Positions 52,604 through 60,453 are shown, numbered from the stretch's first letter. The stretch is DNA of 64,000 bases from Aestuariivirga sp. (GCF_020252405.1 NZ_JADCDA010000033.1:1-64000), one strand, 5' to 3'. The notes: generated from the sequence alone by a model not told the origin. Numbers and translations: made by a program.

Positions 52604-54208
52604 TCAGAGCGGAACCTCCCTGGGCTTCGTCCGGGCGACCCACAGCGACACGATGTAGCGCGTCACCGTATAGGCGGTGAACACCGTGGTGAGGATGCCG
52701 ATGGCGTGGGTGATGGCGAAGCCCCTCACCGGGCCGGAACCGACGCCGAACAGCACCACGGCGGCGATGAGGGCGGTGAAGTTCGAGTCGAAAATCGTGC
52801 CGAAGGCCGACTTGAAGCCGGTCTCGATGGCGCTCATCGCCGAGCGGCCGTTCCGCCACTCCTCGCGCATGCGCTCGAAGATGATGACGTTGGAGTCGAC
52901 CGCCATGCCCATGGTGAGCACGATGGCCGCGATGCCCGGCAGCGTCATGGTGAAGCCGAAGAAGCTCATGACGGCGATCAGCATGATGAGGTTCACCAGC
53001 AGCGCAATATTGGCGAAGACGCCGAACAGGCCGTAGGACATGATCATGAAGCCGACGACCAGGACGAGGCCGATGATCGATGCATTGACGCCGGCCTTGA
53101 TCGAGTCCGAGCCGAGGCTCGGACCCACGGTGCGCTCCTCGACGATGGAAAGCCTGGCGGGAAGCGCGCCGGAGCGCAGCACCACCGCGAGGTTGTTGGT
53201 CTCCTCCACCGTGAAGCTGCCGGAAATCTGGCCGGAGCCGCCCAGAATGGGCTCGTTGATGCGCGGCGCGCTCATCACCATCTCGTCCAGCACGATGGCG
53301 AAGGGCTTGCCGACATTGTCGCGCGTCATCTTGCCGAAGCGCTCCGCCCCTTTCTGGTTGAAGCGGAAGGAGACGACGGGACTGTTGTTCTGGTCGAAGG
53401 CGCCGCGCGCATCGGTGAGGTCCGCGCCGTCCACGGTGGCGCGGCTCGATGTCTGGACCCACAGGATGTTGTTCGGATCGTCCTTCATCGGCAGCGCCTT
53501 GCATTCCGGCGGCGGGTTCTGGCCCGCCGCTGACGGCTGAGCCTCGCACACCAGCTGGAAGGTGAGCTTGGCGGTGCGGTCCAGCCGGCTCTTCACTTCC
53601 TGGCTGTCCTGCACGCCGGGGAGCTGCACCACGATGCGGTCCTTGCCCTGCTGCTGGATCGTCGCTTCCACCACGCCATCGGGGTTGACGCGCTTTTCGA
53701 CGATCTTGATCGACTGGCTGACCGCCTGCTGGATCTTGTTGTCGATGCCCTGTTCGTTGAAGGTGAAGTTCACCTGCTGGCCGTCGATGCCGACGTCGAA
53801 CAGCGCGGTGGCGGCGCCCGCGCCGAACAGGCCGCCCGCTTCGACGGGCTGCGCGAGCTTGCGCAGGCCGGTCACGGCCCTGTCCATGTCTTCCGGCCTG
53901 GTGATGCGCACGCGCACGCCATCAGGCCCGCGGTTGATGCCGTTGTAGCCGATCTTGGCCTCGCGCAGCGTGGACCGGATGTCGCCCACCAGCTGCTCGG
54001 TCAGCCGCTTCTTCAGATCTTCACGGTCGATCTCGAGCAGGATGTTGACGCCGCCCTGCAGATCGAGGCCCAGCGTGATGGGCCGCAGGCCATAGGGGCG
54101 CAGCATGTCCTGATACCTGGCGGGCAGCACGTTGGGCAGCGCCATGATGACGGAGATCAGCACCGCGAGCAGAATGCCCAGCTGCTTCCACTTGCTGAAA
54201 TGCAGCAT
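52604..54208 (-). CDS. secD: Protein translocase subunit SecD
   Basis: Partner of SecF. The 534 residues start with a membrane helix and contain GLDLQGGVNILLEID, a large periplasmic P1 domain (about 60–320), and the remaining helices with GMAVDSNVIIFERMREEW and the SAFGTIFDSNFTALIAAV segment that carries proton-relay residues. Length is typical. It lies 6 bp downstream of yajC and 16 bp upstream of secF. Confidence 0.96.
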   Translation of the reverse strand: MLHFSKWKQLGILLAVLISVIMALPNVLPARYQDMLRPYGLRPITLGLDLQGGVNILLEIDREDLKKRLTEQLVGDIRSTLREAKIGYNGINRGPDGVRVRITRPEDMDRAVTGLRKLAQPVEAGGLFGAGAATALFDVGIDGQQVNFTFNEQGIDNKIQQAVSQSIKIVEKRVNPDGVVEATIQQQGKDRIVVQLPGVQDSQEVKSRLDRTAKLTFQLVCEAQPSAAGQNPPPECKALPMKDDPNNILWVQTSSRATVDGADLTDARGAFDQNNSPVVSFRFNQKGAERFGKMTRDNVGKPFAIVLDEMVMSAPRINEPILGGSGQISGSFTVEETNNLAVVLRSGALPARLSIVEERTVGPSLGSDSIKAGVNASIIGLVLVVGFMIMSYGLFGVFANIALLVNLIMLIAVMSFFGFTMTLPGIAAIVLTMGMAVDSNVIIFERMREEWRNGRSAMSAIETGFKSAFGTIFDSNFTALIAAVVLFGVGSGPVRGFAITHAIGILTTVFTAYTVTRYIVSLWVARTKPREVPL

Positions 54209-54214
54209 CGGGGC

Positions 54215-54556
54215 TTACTTGGCTTCGGTCTTGACGGGCTCGCCCTTGGCGCGCACGTCGGCGATGCCGGTGCGCAGCACGCGCACCTTGATGTTCTCGC
54301 CGATCTCCACCTGCAGCTCGTTGTCGTCGATCACCTTGACGACGCGGCCGATCAGGCCGCCATTGGTGATGATGGTGTCGCCCTTGCCCACCTTCTTGAG
54401 CATCTCCTGATGCTCCTTCATTTTCCGCTGCTGCGGGCGGATGAGCAGGAAATAGAACACGCCCATGATGAGGACGAGCGGCAGCACCATGCCGATGAGG
54501 TCGCCCGCGCCGGCGGGGGCGCCGGCGGCCTGGGCAAAGGCCGGAGTGATGAACAA
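54215..54556 (-). CDS. yajC: Preprotein translocase subunit YajC
   Basis: Small membrane protein associated with SecDF. The 113 residues have one N-terminal membrane helix (LVLIMGVFYFLLIRPQQRKM) followed by a soluble tail with VGKGDTIITNGGLIGRVVKV. It is first in the operon yajC–secD–secF–Mth938–phytoene-synthase-like. The divergent neighbour at 54667 leaves 110 bp for two promoters. Confidence 0.95.
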   Translation of the reverse strand: MFITPAFAQAAGAPAGAGDLIGMVLPLVLIMGVFYFLLIRPQQRKMKEHQEMLKKVGKGDTIITNGGLIGRVVKVIDDNELQVEIGENIKVRVLRTGIADVRAKGEPVKTEAK

Positions 54557-54666
54557 GGGAGTCTCCCGAACCGAAGTTTGGGCGGAATATAGCGATGGTT
54601 GCCCCTATTGCAACCAATCGATTGGCGCTTCTTTACGGCCCCAGGCCCCTCGGCTAAGACTGCACA

Positions 54667-55527
54667 ATGGCACAGGAAATCGATCATTCGCCGCTCACCC
54701 GCATCGCCGAGGCGCTGGAACGGCTGGCGCCCGCCAGGCCGCGGGAGCCCGACCTTCAGGGCGCTTCCGCCTTCGTCTGGCATGCCGCGCCGCCAGAACT
54801 GGAGCCCGTCCCCCGCGTCAACCGGGTGGACCTGTCGCTGCTGCGCGGCATCGACCTGACGCGCGATATCCTGATCGAGAACACCGGGCGCTTCGCGAAG
54901 GGCCTGCCCGCCAACAATGCGCTGCTCTGGGGGGCGCGCGGCATGGGCAAGTCGTCCCTCGTCAAGGCGGCCCATCACGCCATCAACGAGGCCTCGGGCG
55001 GCATGCTCAGGCTCGTCGAAATCCACCGCGAGGATATCGAGAGCCTTCCCGTTCTGATGAACATGATCCGCAAGAGGCCAGATTACCGCTTCATCGTATT
55101 CTGCGACGACCTGTCCTTCGATGCCGGTGACACCTCCTACAAGTCGCTGAAGGCGGCGCTTGACGGCGGCATCGAGGGCAGACCCTCCAACATGATCTTC
55201 TATGCGACGTCCAACCGCCGCCACCTGCTGCCGCGCGACATGATCGAGAACGAGCGTTCGACCGCCATCAACCCCTCCGAAGCGGTGCAGGAGAAGGTCT
55301 CGCTGTCAGACCGCTTCGGCCTGTGGCTCGGCTTCCACAATTGCTCGCAGGACGAGTTCCTGGAGATGATCGCGGGCTATGCGGCGCATTACGGCCTGAA
55401 GGTGGACGCGGAAACGCTGCGCGCCGGCGCCATCGAATGGCAGGCCACCCGCGGCAGCCGCTCGGGCCGCGTGGCGTGGCAGTATATCCAGGATTTGGCG
55501 GGCAGGCTGGGACAGCGGCTGGAGTAG
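54667..55527 (+). CDS. DUF815-family AAA-type ATPase
   Basis: A 286-residue P-loop ATPase. Walker A is GARGMGKSS (G89–S97), Walker B is FIVFCDDLSFD, and IFYATSNRRHLLPRDM follows as in the DUF815 family; a conserved SDRFGLWLGFHNCSQDEF and a C-terminal helical lid come after. The family occurs widely in proteobacteria without a settled function; nucleotide-dependent remodelling is inferred. It is divergent from yajC. The stop is followed by short repeats of family E. Confidence 0.88.
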   Translation: MAQEIDHSPLTRIAEALERLAPARPREPDLQGASAFVWHAAPPELEPVPRVNRVDLSLLRGIDLTRDILIENTGRFAKGLPANNALLWGARGMGKSSLVKAAHHAINEASGGMLRLVEIHREDIESLPVLMNMIRKRPDYRFIVFCDDLSFDAGDTSYKSLKAALDGGIEGRPSNMIFYATSNRRHLLPRDMIENERSTAINPSEAVQEKVSLSDRFGLWLGFHNCSQDEFLEMIAGYAAHYGLKVDAETLRAGAIEWQATRGSRSGRVAWQYIQDLAGRLGQRLE

Positions 55528-55544
55528 GCCCGGGGCCGCCGCCG

Positions 55545-55629
55545 TGGGTTCACCTTGCCACGGCTTGACCGGGGCATCCTTTTGGCGCCACCAGCAAAGG
55601 ATGCGCGGGTCAAGCCCGCGCAAGGTGAT
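55545..55629. repeat. Dispersed repeat family E, two copies
   Basis: CACCTTGCCACGGCTTGACC with GGGGCATCC (55550–55578), and GGATGCGCGGGTCAAGCCCG with CGCAAGGTG (55599–55627) in the opposite sense. Each contains a short inverted repeat around GTCAAGC/GCTTGAC. Such elements create spurious open frames reading RGLDPRI or PRLDRGI. Confidence 0.75.
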
Positions 55630-55652
55630 TGGATGGGATCGCGGAAGAACCA

Positions 55653-55725
55653 GCGCATGTTCTGATCGGGAGGAATGACCTGATCGATAAGAACATGCGT
55701 CGGCTCGATAGCTTGAGCATGATCC
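55653..55725 (+). repeat. Truncated two-hairpin element (module B and start of A)
   Basis: Starts GCGCATGTTCTGATCGGG, folds back to GATAAGAACATGCGTC (55653–55702, module B), then the linker ending AGCTTGAGCATGATCC, after which module A is cut off at about 55725. Compared with full copies at 30140 and 62010, the A hairpin's right arm is missing. Confidence 0.75.
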
Positions 55726-55737
55726 AGAGGTCAGCCG

Positions 55738-56025
55738 TCATATCAGATGATCATACAGATCCAGCCACTCCGGATTGTTCTTCTCCACAAGTTCGATCTT
55801 CCATTGCCGGGACCAATGCTTGATCGCTTTCTCCCGCCCGAAAGCACCCATGAAAAGCTGGTACTCCTCGAAGAACACAAGGCGTATCAGCCCGTATCTG
55901 CTTGTGAAGCCATCCCTGAAGCCCATGCGATGCTCGTAGGCGCGGCGCGGCAGGTCAGTCGTCGCGCCGACGTAGAGGACGCCCCGGGGACGGTTGGTCA
56001 TGATGTAGCAGAAACCACTCGGCAT
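55738..56025 (-). CDS. Small GIY-YIG domain protein
   Basis: A 95-residue single-domain GIY-YIG protein of the UPF0213-like group. The motif appears as GFCYIMTN with LYVGATTDLPRRAYEHR, then KAIKHWSRQWKIELVEKNNP with the Glu/Asn pattern of these small proteins. Some family members cut DNA; for most no role is shown. The start at 56025 gives MPSGFCYIMTN; the frame continues upstream through a repeat to 56070. It is boxed in by repeats on both sides, and so may have arrived with or be maintained in a repeat-rich spot. Confidence 0.8.
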   Translation of the reverse strand: MPSGFCYIMTNRPRGVLYVGATTDLPRRAYEHRMGFRDGFTSRYGLIRLVFFEEYQLFMGAFGREKAIKHWSRQWKIELVEKNNPEWLDLYDHLI

Positions 56026-56038
56026 GCTCCGAGTGGGC

Positions 56039-56185
56039 GCGAAAAGGATGCCCCGGTCAAGCCGGGGCAAGGTGAAAACTTCTGCAAAAAACTCGAGCTA
56101 CCTCCCCAAAAAGGCGGTCCGCATTCATACCCGCCGCACCACTCACCTTGCGCGGGCTTGACCCGCGCATCCTTTTCTTGCGTTG
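56039..56185. repeat. Dispersed repeat family E, two more copies
   Basis: AAAAGGATGCCCCGGTCAAG with CCGGGGCAAGGTG (about 56041–56073), and CACCTTGCGCGGGCTTGACC with CGCGCATCC (about 56144–56172), the second in the reverse sense. Between them lie about 65 bp without a recognisable feature. The second copy is close to the end of the GST fragment, so the element may have been involved in its loss. Confidence 0.7.
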
Positions 56186-56231
56186 CGAAGAGGACGCCCC
56201 TGTCGCGCCACGGCAATGCGCCCATCACGAT

Positions 56232-56351
56232 GTCGCCGAAGCTGCCGCCGACATTCTCGCGGGCGTGGGGCACATCCAGTTCCTCCAGCGCCCACAGCAC
56301 CTTCTGGACATTGACGGAATTGCGCCGCCCCCTCACGGTGATCATGGCCAT
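56232..56351 (-). pseudogene. N-terminal fragment of a glutathione S-transferase
   Basis: About 40 codons read MITVRGRRNSVNVQKVLWAL, then EELDVPHARENVGGSFGD, the start of a thioredoxin-fold GST domain as in rhizobial GSTs. The open frame then enters repeat-derived sequence and runs on without further GST homology to a stop at 55998. The rest of the gene (about 160 codons) is absent. It is a broken gene, probably truncated by a family E repeat or a deletion next to it. Confidence 0.7.
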
Positions 56352-56384
56352 GCTCCTTGGCTGGGCCTCGAGCAGGCGCCATCG

Positions 56385-56424
56385 CCGCGCAAAAACAAGA
56401 GGCCCGGAGCAGCCTCCGGGCCTC
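56385..56424 (-). terminator. Terminator of the LytM lipoprotein gene
   Basis: GAGGCCCGGAG (56399–56409) and CTCCGGGCCTC (56414–56424) form a perfect 11-bp stem with a 4-nt loop. On the minus strand it is followed by TTGTTTTTGCG. It lies 23 bp after the stop codon of the gene at 56447. Confidence 0.85.
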
Positions 56425-56446
56425 CGGTTCAACCGGGAGCAAAAAT

Positions 56447-57865
56447 TCAGTTGGCGGACGCGGTGTTCTGCGAGAGGAACTTCATCGGGTCCAGCGCCAC
56501 CGCGCCCTTGCGCACCTCGAAGTGGAGCTGCGGGCTGGACACAGAGCCGGTCTGGCCCGCCTTAGCGATCACGTCGCCGCGCTTCACCGTGTCGCCGCGC
56601 TTGACGAACAGCTCGCTGGCATGGGCATAGGCCGTGACGTAGCCATCCTCGTGGCGGATGAGCACGAGGTTGCCATAGCCCTTCAGCTCGTTGCCGGAAT
56701 AGGCGACCACGCCATCGGCGGCGGCGCGGATCGAGGTGCCCTCCGGCACGGCGATGTTGATGCCCTCGTTCTTCAGCCCGTTGGCCTTGGGCCCGAAGCC
56801 CGAGATGATCTTGCCGCGCACCGGCCAGCGCATGCCGGGGGTGCCGGCAATCGGCGCGCCTTCGGCCACCTGCTGGCCACCGGCTTCAGGCGCGGGGGGC
56901 GGAGCGGAGGCGGCCGCATTCTGGTCCGGGCCGGGGATCGGCTGCGGCGCGGGTGCGGCGGTGGTTGCGGCGGTCTTCTGGCCCGTGCCTTCCTCGCCCG
57001 TGGCGGCGGGCATGGCGCCGGCAGCCGCGGTGGTGGCGCTGGGTGCCGCGGGTTTTGCGTCGGCAACCGCCGGAGCAGCCTCGCCGCCGGCGGGGATGCG
57101 CACCTTCTGGCCCAGCGCCAGCTGGGCATTGTGCGGCAGGCCGTTGGCATCGGCGATGGCATAGGGCGAAAGGCCGAATTTGCGGCCGAGCGAGAAAAGC
57201 GTTTCGCCGGAGGCAACCGTGTGCATCTCGCCGGTGGAGGTGGCGGCGACCGACGGGCCGGTTTTGAAGGGCTTGGCGGCGGCGGTGGAGGCGGGTGTTC
57301 CGGGCTTCGGCGCGATCGGCGTGGTCGAGGGCTCGGCGAAGCTGGTGTTGTCCGGCGGGATGCCGTTCTGCGAGGCCACGCGCGGTGCGGCCCCTGCGGC
57401 GGCGCCGGGAAGCTTAAGCAACTGGCCCGTATGCACCGAGTAAGGCGCCTGGATGCCATTGGCCGCCGCGAGTTCGGCCACCGAGAGATTGTTGGCGCGG
57501 GCCACCGAGTAAAGCGTCATGCCCGGGCCGACCGTGACAGTGCCGCCAGCGGCAGCCACCGCGGGCGCTGCGGGCTGGCGATACTGGGGCGCCTGGTAGG
57601 ATTTCGAATAATCGTAAGATGGAGGCCGCGATGCGGCCCCGGCGAGCGGCTTCGAGGAGACGCCAGTGTCCGGGACGCCCACATTCGAGGCATTCACATT
57701 CTTCGGCACGCTGGCGGTGTAGACCGGGTCTGCGTTGGAAGGGTTCGACGCGAAACGCTCCATGTCCGCAGAGCAGGCGGTGAGCATGACAGCGGCGGCG
57801 GCGGAAACCAGAAACTGCGGCCGGGCGAGAGAGGACCAGGCGGTAAAGCAAAGTTTGGACGACAT
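56447..57865 (-). CDS. LysM/degenerate LytM (M23-type) lipoprotein, probable amidase activator
   Basis: An outer-membrane lipoprotein of 472 residues. A signal peptide with lipobox LTAC (VMLTACSAD) precedes a Pro/Ala-rich region, two LysM domains (VGPGMTLYSVARANNLS and VASGETLFSLGRKFGLS) and a C-terminal LytM domain from about residue 345. Metal-binding residues are lost: where active enzymes have HxxxD it reads N366–N370 (NEGIN), and the HxH is QLH (Q446, H448). This is like E. coli NlpD and EnvC, which have no activity and instead activate amidases; an AmiC-type amidase is encoded at 5683–6945. The frame starts at 57898, but MSSKLCFTAW at 57865 fits the signal. Confidence 0.88.
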   Translation of the reverse strand: MSSKLCFTAWSSLARPQFLVSAAAAVMLTACSADMERFASNPSNADPVYTASVPKNVNASNVGVPDTGVSSKPLAGAASRPPSYDYSKSYQAPQYRQPAAPAVAAAGGTVTVGPGMTLYSVARANNLSVAELAAANGIQAPYSVHTGQLLKLPGAAAGAAPRVASQNGIPPDNTSFAEPSTTPIAPKPGTPASTAAAKPFKTGPSVAATSTGEMHTVASGETLFSLGRKFGLSPYAIADANGLPHNAQLALGQKVRIPAGGEAAPAVADAKPAAPSATTAAAGAMPAATGEEGTGQKTAATTAAPAPQPIPGPDQNAAASAPPPAPEAGGQQVAEGAPIAGTPGMRWPVRGKIISGFGPKANGLKNEGINIAVPEGTSIRAAADGVVAYSGNELKGYGNLVLIRHEDGYVTAYAHASELFVKRGDTVKRGDVIAKAGQTGSVSSPQLHFEVRKGAVALDPMKFLSQNTASAN

Positions 57866-57976
57866 GCCCCGAACTCCAGAACAAACTGACATTCTCAAAA
57901 ATGGCCCGGTTGGGTTAAGGGAGCGTTATCGCTGACGAAGTCTTGTTCATTTTGGAACAAAATCGGAACTTCGACG

Positions 57977-58462
57977 TCAGAGCAGCCTGCCCTCGCCATG
58001 CTGGTCGAGCCGTTCCAGCATCGCGGGGGCGGTGAGGCCCGTTTCGGGGTGGCGCCAGTCTGGCGCGATCTCGGCAATGGGGGCCAGCACGAAGATGCGC
58101 CCGGCAATGCCCGGATGTGGCAGCACCGGCGGCGCATCGCGCCTGATCAGGCCGTGATAGTCAATCAGGTCAAGGTCCAGCGTGCGCGGCCCCCAGCGCA
58201 GTGTGCGCTCGCGGCCCGCCTCGCGCTCGATCCCATGGAGCCTGGCCAGCAGGTCCTCGGGCGAAAGCGCCGTCTCCACGTCCGCAACGGCATTCACGAA
58301 ATCCGGCTGGCCGGTGACGCCGAGGGGTGCTGTCACCAGCAGCCGTGACGCGCGCCGGAGCGTGATGCCGCCCCGGTCAAGATAGAGCAGCGCCTGTTGC
58401 AGCGCAGCGCGCGGTGGGCCCCAGGGGCCGTCGCTGTTGGCGCCGAGCGCCACGAGAATCAT
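57977..58462 (-). CDS. folK: 2-amino-4-hydroxy-6-hydroxymethyldihydropteridine pyrophosphokinase
   Basis: Transfers pyrophosphate from ATP to the pterin in folate synthesis. The 161 residues have LVALGANSDGPWG at the start, the LTVTAPLGVTGQPDFVNAV-type segment (VTAPLGVTGQPDFVNAV), ERERTLRWGPRTLDLDLI with the two Asp that bind Mg2+, and LPHPGIAGRIFVLAPIAE. Length is typical. It is divergent from the NYN gene. Confidence 0.94.
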   Translation of the reverse strand: MILVALGANSDGPWGPPRAALQQALLYLDRGGITLRRASRLLVTAPLGVTGQPDFVNAVADVETALSPEDLLARLHGIEREAGRERTLRWGPRTLDLDLIDYHGLIRRDAPPVLPHPGIAGRIFVLAPIAEIAPDWRHPETGLTAPAMLERLDQHGEGRLL

Positions 58463-58542
58463 TTTGCTTGAGCGGGGTTGGATGGCTGTCTAAATCGGTC
58501 AGATACTCGACCGACATCATACACGGCCAGGAGTTTTCATTC

Positions 58543-59139
58543 ATGCATTTTTACCCGGACGAGCGCGTTGCCCTGTTCATCGACGGTTCCAACCTCTACG
58601 CCACCGCCAAGACGCTGGGTTTCGACATCGACTACAAGCGCCTTCTCGGCTACTTCCGCAAGCGCGCGCGGCTGATCCGCGCCATTTACTACACGGCGCT
58701 CCTCGACGATGCCGACTATTCGCCGATCAAACCGCTGATCGACTGGCTGGACTACAATGGCTACCGCGTGGTCACCAAGCCGGCGAAGGAATTCACCGAC
58801 GCCATGGGCCGCCGCAAGGTGAAGGGCAACATGGACATCGAGCTGGCGGTGGACGTGATGCAGCTGGCGGGCGAGCTTGACCACATCGTGCTGTTCTCGG
58901 GCGACGGCGACTTCCGCTCGCTGGTTGAGGCGGTGCAGGCCAGGGGACGGCGCGTCACGGTGATCTCCACGCTCACGACGCGGCCGCCGATGATCGCCGA
59001 CGACCTGCGCCGCCAGACCGACCAGTTCATCGACCTCGCCGACTTGCGCGACGAGATGGGCCGCGACCCGTCGGAGCGGCGCGAACGCCCTGCCCCGCAA
59101 GCCCCGCGCGAGAGCTTCGAGGACTTTGCCGACATCTGA
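58543..59139 (+). CDS. NYN-domain (LabA/DUF88-type) protein
   Basis: The 198 residues contain an NYN domain of the PIN-like fold: VALFIDGSNLYATAKTLG with the first acidic residue, KGNMDIELAVDVMQLAG and HIVLFSGDGDFRSLVEAV with further acidic residues, suggesting a metal-dependent nuclease acting on RNA. The C-terminal tail is disordered (SERRERPAPQAPRESFED). Members are widespread in alphaproteobacteria; substrate is unknown. The ATG at 58543 has CAGGAG about 10 bases ahead. It nearly abuts the uracil-DNA glycosylase gene. Confidence 0.88.
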   Translation: MHFYPDERVALFIDGSNLYATAKTLGFDIDYKRLLGYFRKRARLIRAIYYTALLDDADYSPIKPLIDWLDYNGYRVVTKPAKEFTDAMGRRKVKGNMDIELAVDVMQLAGELDHIVLFSGDGDFRSLVEAVQARGRRVTVISTLTTRPPMIADDLRRQTDQFIDLADLRDEMGRDPSERRERPAPQAPRESFEDFADI

Positions 59140-59143
59140 ACCG

Positions 59144-59782
59144 ATGGCCGCGCCTGAGCCGGAACATGATTGCCCGCGCTGCCCCAGGCTTGCGGATTTC
59201 CGGCAGGACCAGCGCAAGGCGCATCCTGCGTGGTTCAATGGGCCCGTGCCGTGCTTCGGCCTGGCCGGCGCCAGGCTGCTGATCGTGGGGCTGGCGCCAG
59301 GGCTCCAGGGCGCCAACCGCACCGGCCGACCATTTACCGGCGATCATGCCGGCGAACTGCTCTACCGGACGCTTCTTGATTTCGGCTTTGCGGCGGGCCG
59401 CTATGCGGCCGATCCCGGTGACGGCCTCACCCTCAGAAACACCATGATCGTCAACGCGGTGCGCTGCGTGCCGCCGCAGAACAAGCCGCTGCCCGCCGAG
59501 ATCAAGGCCTGCAACATGTTCCTCCGGGAACGGATCATTTCCATGCAAGGCCTCGCCGCCATCGTGGCGCTGGGGCGCGTGGCGCATGACGCGGTGCTGG
59601 CGGCGCTGGAGCGGCGGAAATCGGCCTTTCCCTTCGCGCATGGCGCTGAACATGTGCTGGCCGGGACAAAGCTTTTCGACAGCTATCACTGCTCGCGCTA
59701 CAACACCAACACCGGCGTGCTGACGCCGGAGATGTTCCAGGCGGTGTTCGCGCGGGTGCGGAACTATCTCGACCCGTTGTGA
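59144..59782 (+). CDS. Uracil-DNA glycosylase family protein (family 5 / UDGb-like)
   Basis: Removes uracil from DNA. The 212 residues start with a Cys pair (HDCPRCPRL) that, together with NAVRCVPP and SYHCSRYN, would bind a [4Fe-4S] cluster. Motif 1 reads GLAPGLQGANRTGRPFTGD; the C-terminal motif reads SYHCSRYNTNTGVLTPEMF. These fit UDG family 4/5, with UDGb more likely. A TTG at 59126 is in frame but ATG 59144, 5 bases after the NYN stop, is preferred. Confidence 0.88.
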   Translation: MAAPEPEHDCPRCPRLADFRQDQRKAHPAWFNGPVPCFGLAGARLLIVGLAPGLQGANRTGRPFTGDHAGELLYRTLLDFGFAAGRYAADPGDGLTLRNTMIVNAVRCVPPQNKPLPAEIKACNMFLRERIISMQGLAAIVALGRVAHDAVLAALERRKSAFPFAHGAEHVLAGTKLFDSYHCSRYNTNTGVLTPEMFQAVFARVRNYLDPL

Positions 59783-59784
59783 GA

Positions 59785-59921
59785 GCCCTCATCCGGCCCG
59801 TCGGCCACCTTCTCCCATTGGCTCACGCCAACGGGAGAAGGACCCGTGGGGAGATCGCGCCACGAGTCCTTCTCCCGTCCCGCGGGGATGGGAGAAGGCG
59901 CCCAAAGGGCGGATGAGGGCT
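59785..59921. repeat. Dispersed repeat family D, two inverted copies
   Basis: Copy one (59785–59842) reads CCCTCATCCGGCCCGTCGGC, CACCTTCTCCCATTGGC and CAACGGGAGAAGG; copy two (59868–59921) reads CCTTCTCCCGTCCCGCGGGG, ATGGGAGAAGG and CGGATGAGGGC, in the opposite sense. They occupy nearly all of the convergent gap between the glycosylase and peroxiredoxin-like genes. Confidence 0.85.
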
Positions 59922-59941
59922 CGCTTCCGCGACTCCCGCCC

Positions 59942-60442
59942 TCACATCATCGCCGCCAGCGCCTCGGCGGCATCTCTCTCCGGCTCCGGCACGGGGAAGC
60001 GCACCGAGGAAATGATTCCGTCATGCACAATGAAGGTGATGCGCTGGAGATAAAGCCCGCCGCCGGTTTCGAACATGGGAAGGCCGAGGCGGGACTGGAA
60101 CAGACGGCCCCGATCCGACAGCAGCCGGTAGCTGAGCCCATTGCGCGCCACGAAGTCCTGCTGCCATTCGCTCGTCAGCAGGCTGAGCCCGAAGAGCTTG
60201 ACGCCAAGCCGGCGGAATTCGCCATAGAGTTCCGAATAGGCCAGCGCCTGCGGCGTCGAGCCGTGCGCGCCCCTGATATCATCCCAGTGCGGCGGATTCG
60301 GATGGCCGGGCCTGCCCGTGAAGGGATAGCAGAAGATCACCGCCGGGCCCTGGATGCGCGCCGGATTGACGGGTGCGCCCGAGGTTGCCTCAAGCCCGAC
60401 GTTCGGCATCCTGCGGCCTTGCAGATGCTGCATGAAAACCAT
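59942..60442 (-). CDS. Peroxiredoxin-like protein lacking the catalytic cysteines
   Basis: A thioredoxin-fold protein of 166 residues in the Prx group with an insertion between the YP and TP motifs (FCYPFTGRPGHPNPPHWDD). In the closest relatives I know, the peroxidatic Cys sits in a GCTPQSC segment; here this reads GSTPQAL, so Ser62 replaces the first Cys and Leu67 the second. The only cysteine is Cys38 (FCYP). The rest of the fold (LGVKLFGLSLLTSEW, LLSDRGRLFQSRLGLPMFET) is well preserved. So a peroxidase role is doubtful. It is 11 bp downstream of smpB and likely co-transcribed with smpB and dapA. Confidence 0.8.
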   Translation of the reverse strand: MVFMQHLQGRRMPNVGLEATSGAPVNPARIQGPAVIFCYPFTGRPGHPNPPHWDDIRGAHGSTPQALAYSELYGEFRRLGVKLFGLSLLTSEWQQDFVARNGLSYRLLSDRGRLFQSRLGLPMFETGGGLYLQRITFIVHDGIISSVRFPVPEPERDAAEALAAMM

Positions 60443-60453
60443 GGCGTCCGAGG

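Noticed and set aside
56148-56630. Open frames beginning MRGLDPRI or MPRLDRGI around family E repeats
   Set aside because: These are translations of dispersed repeat DNA that recur with the same peptide at several places; not genes.
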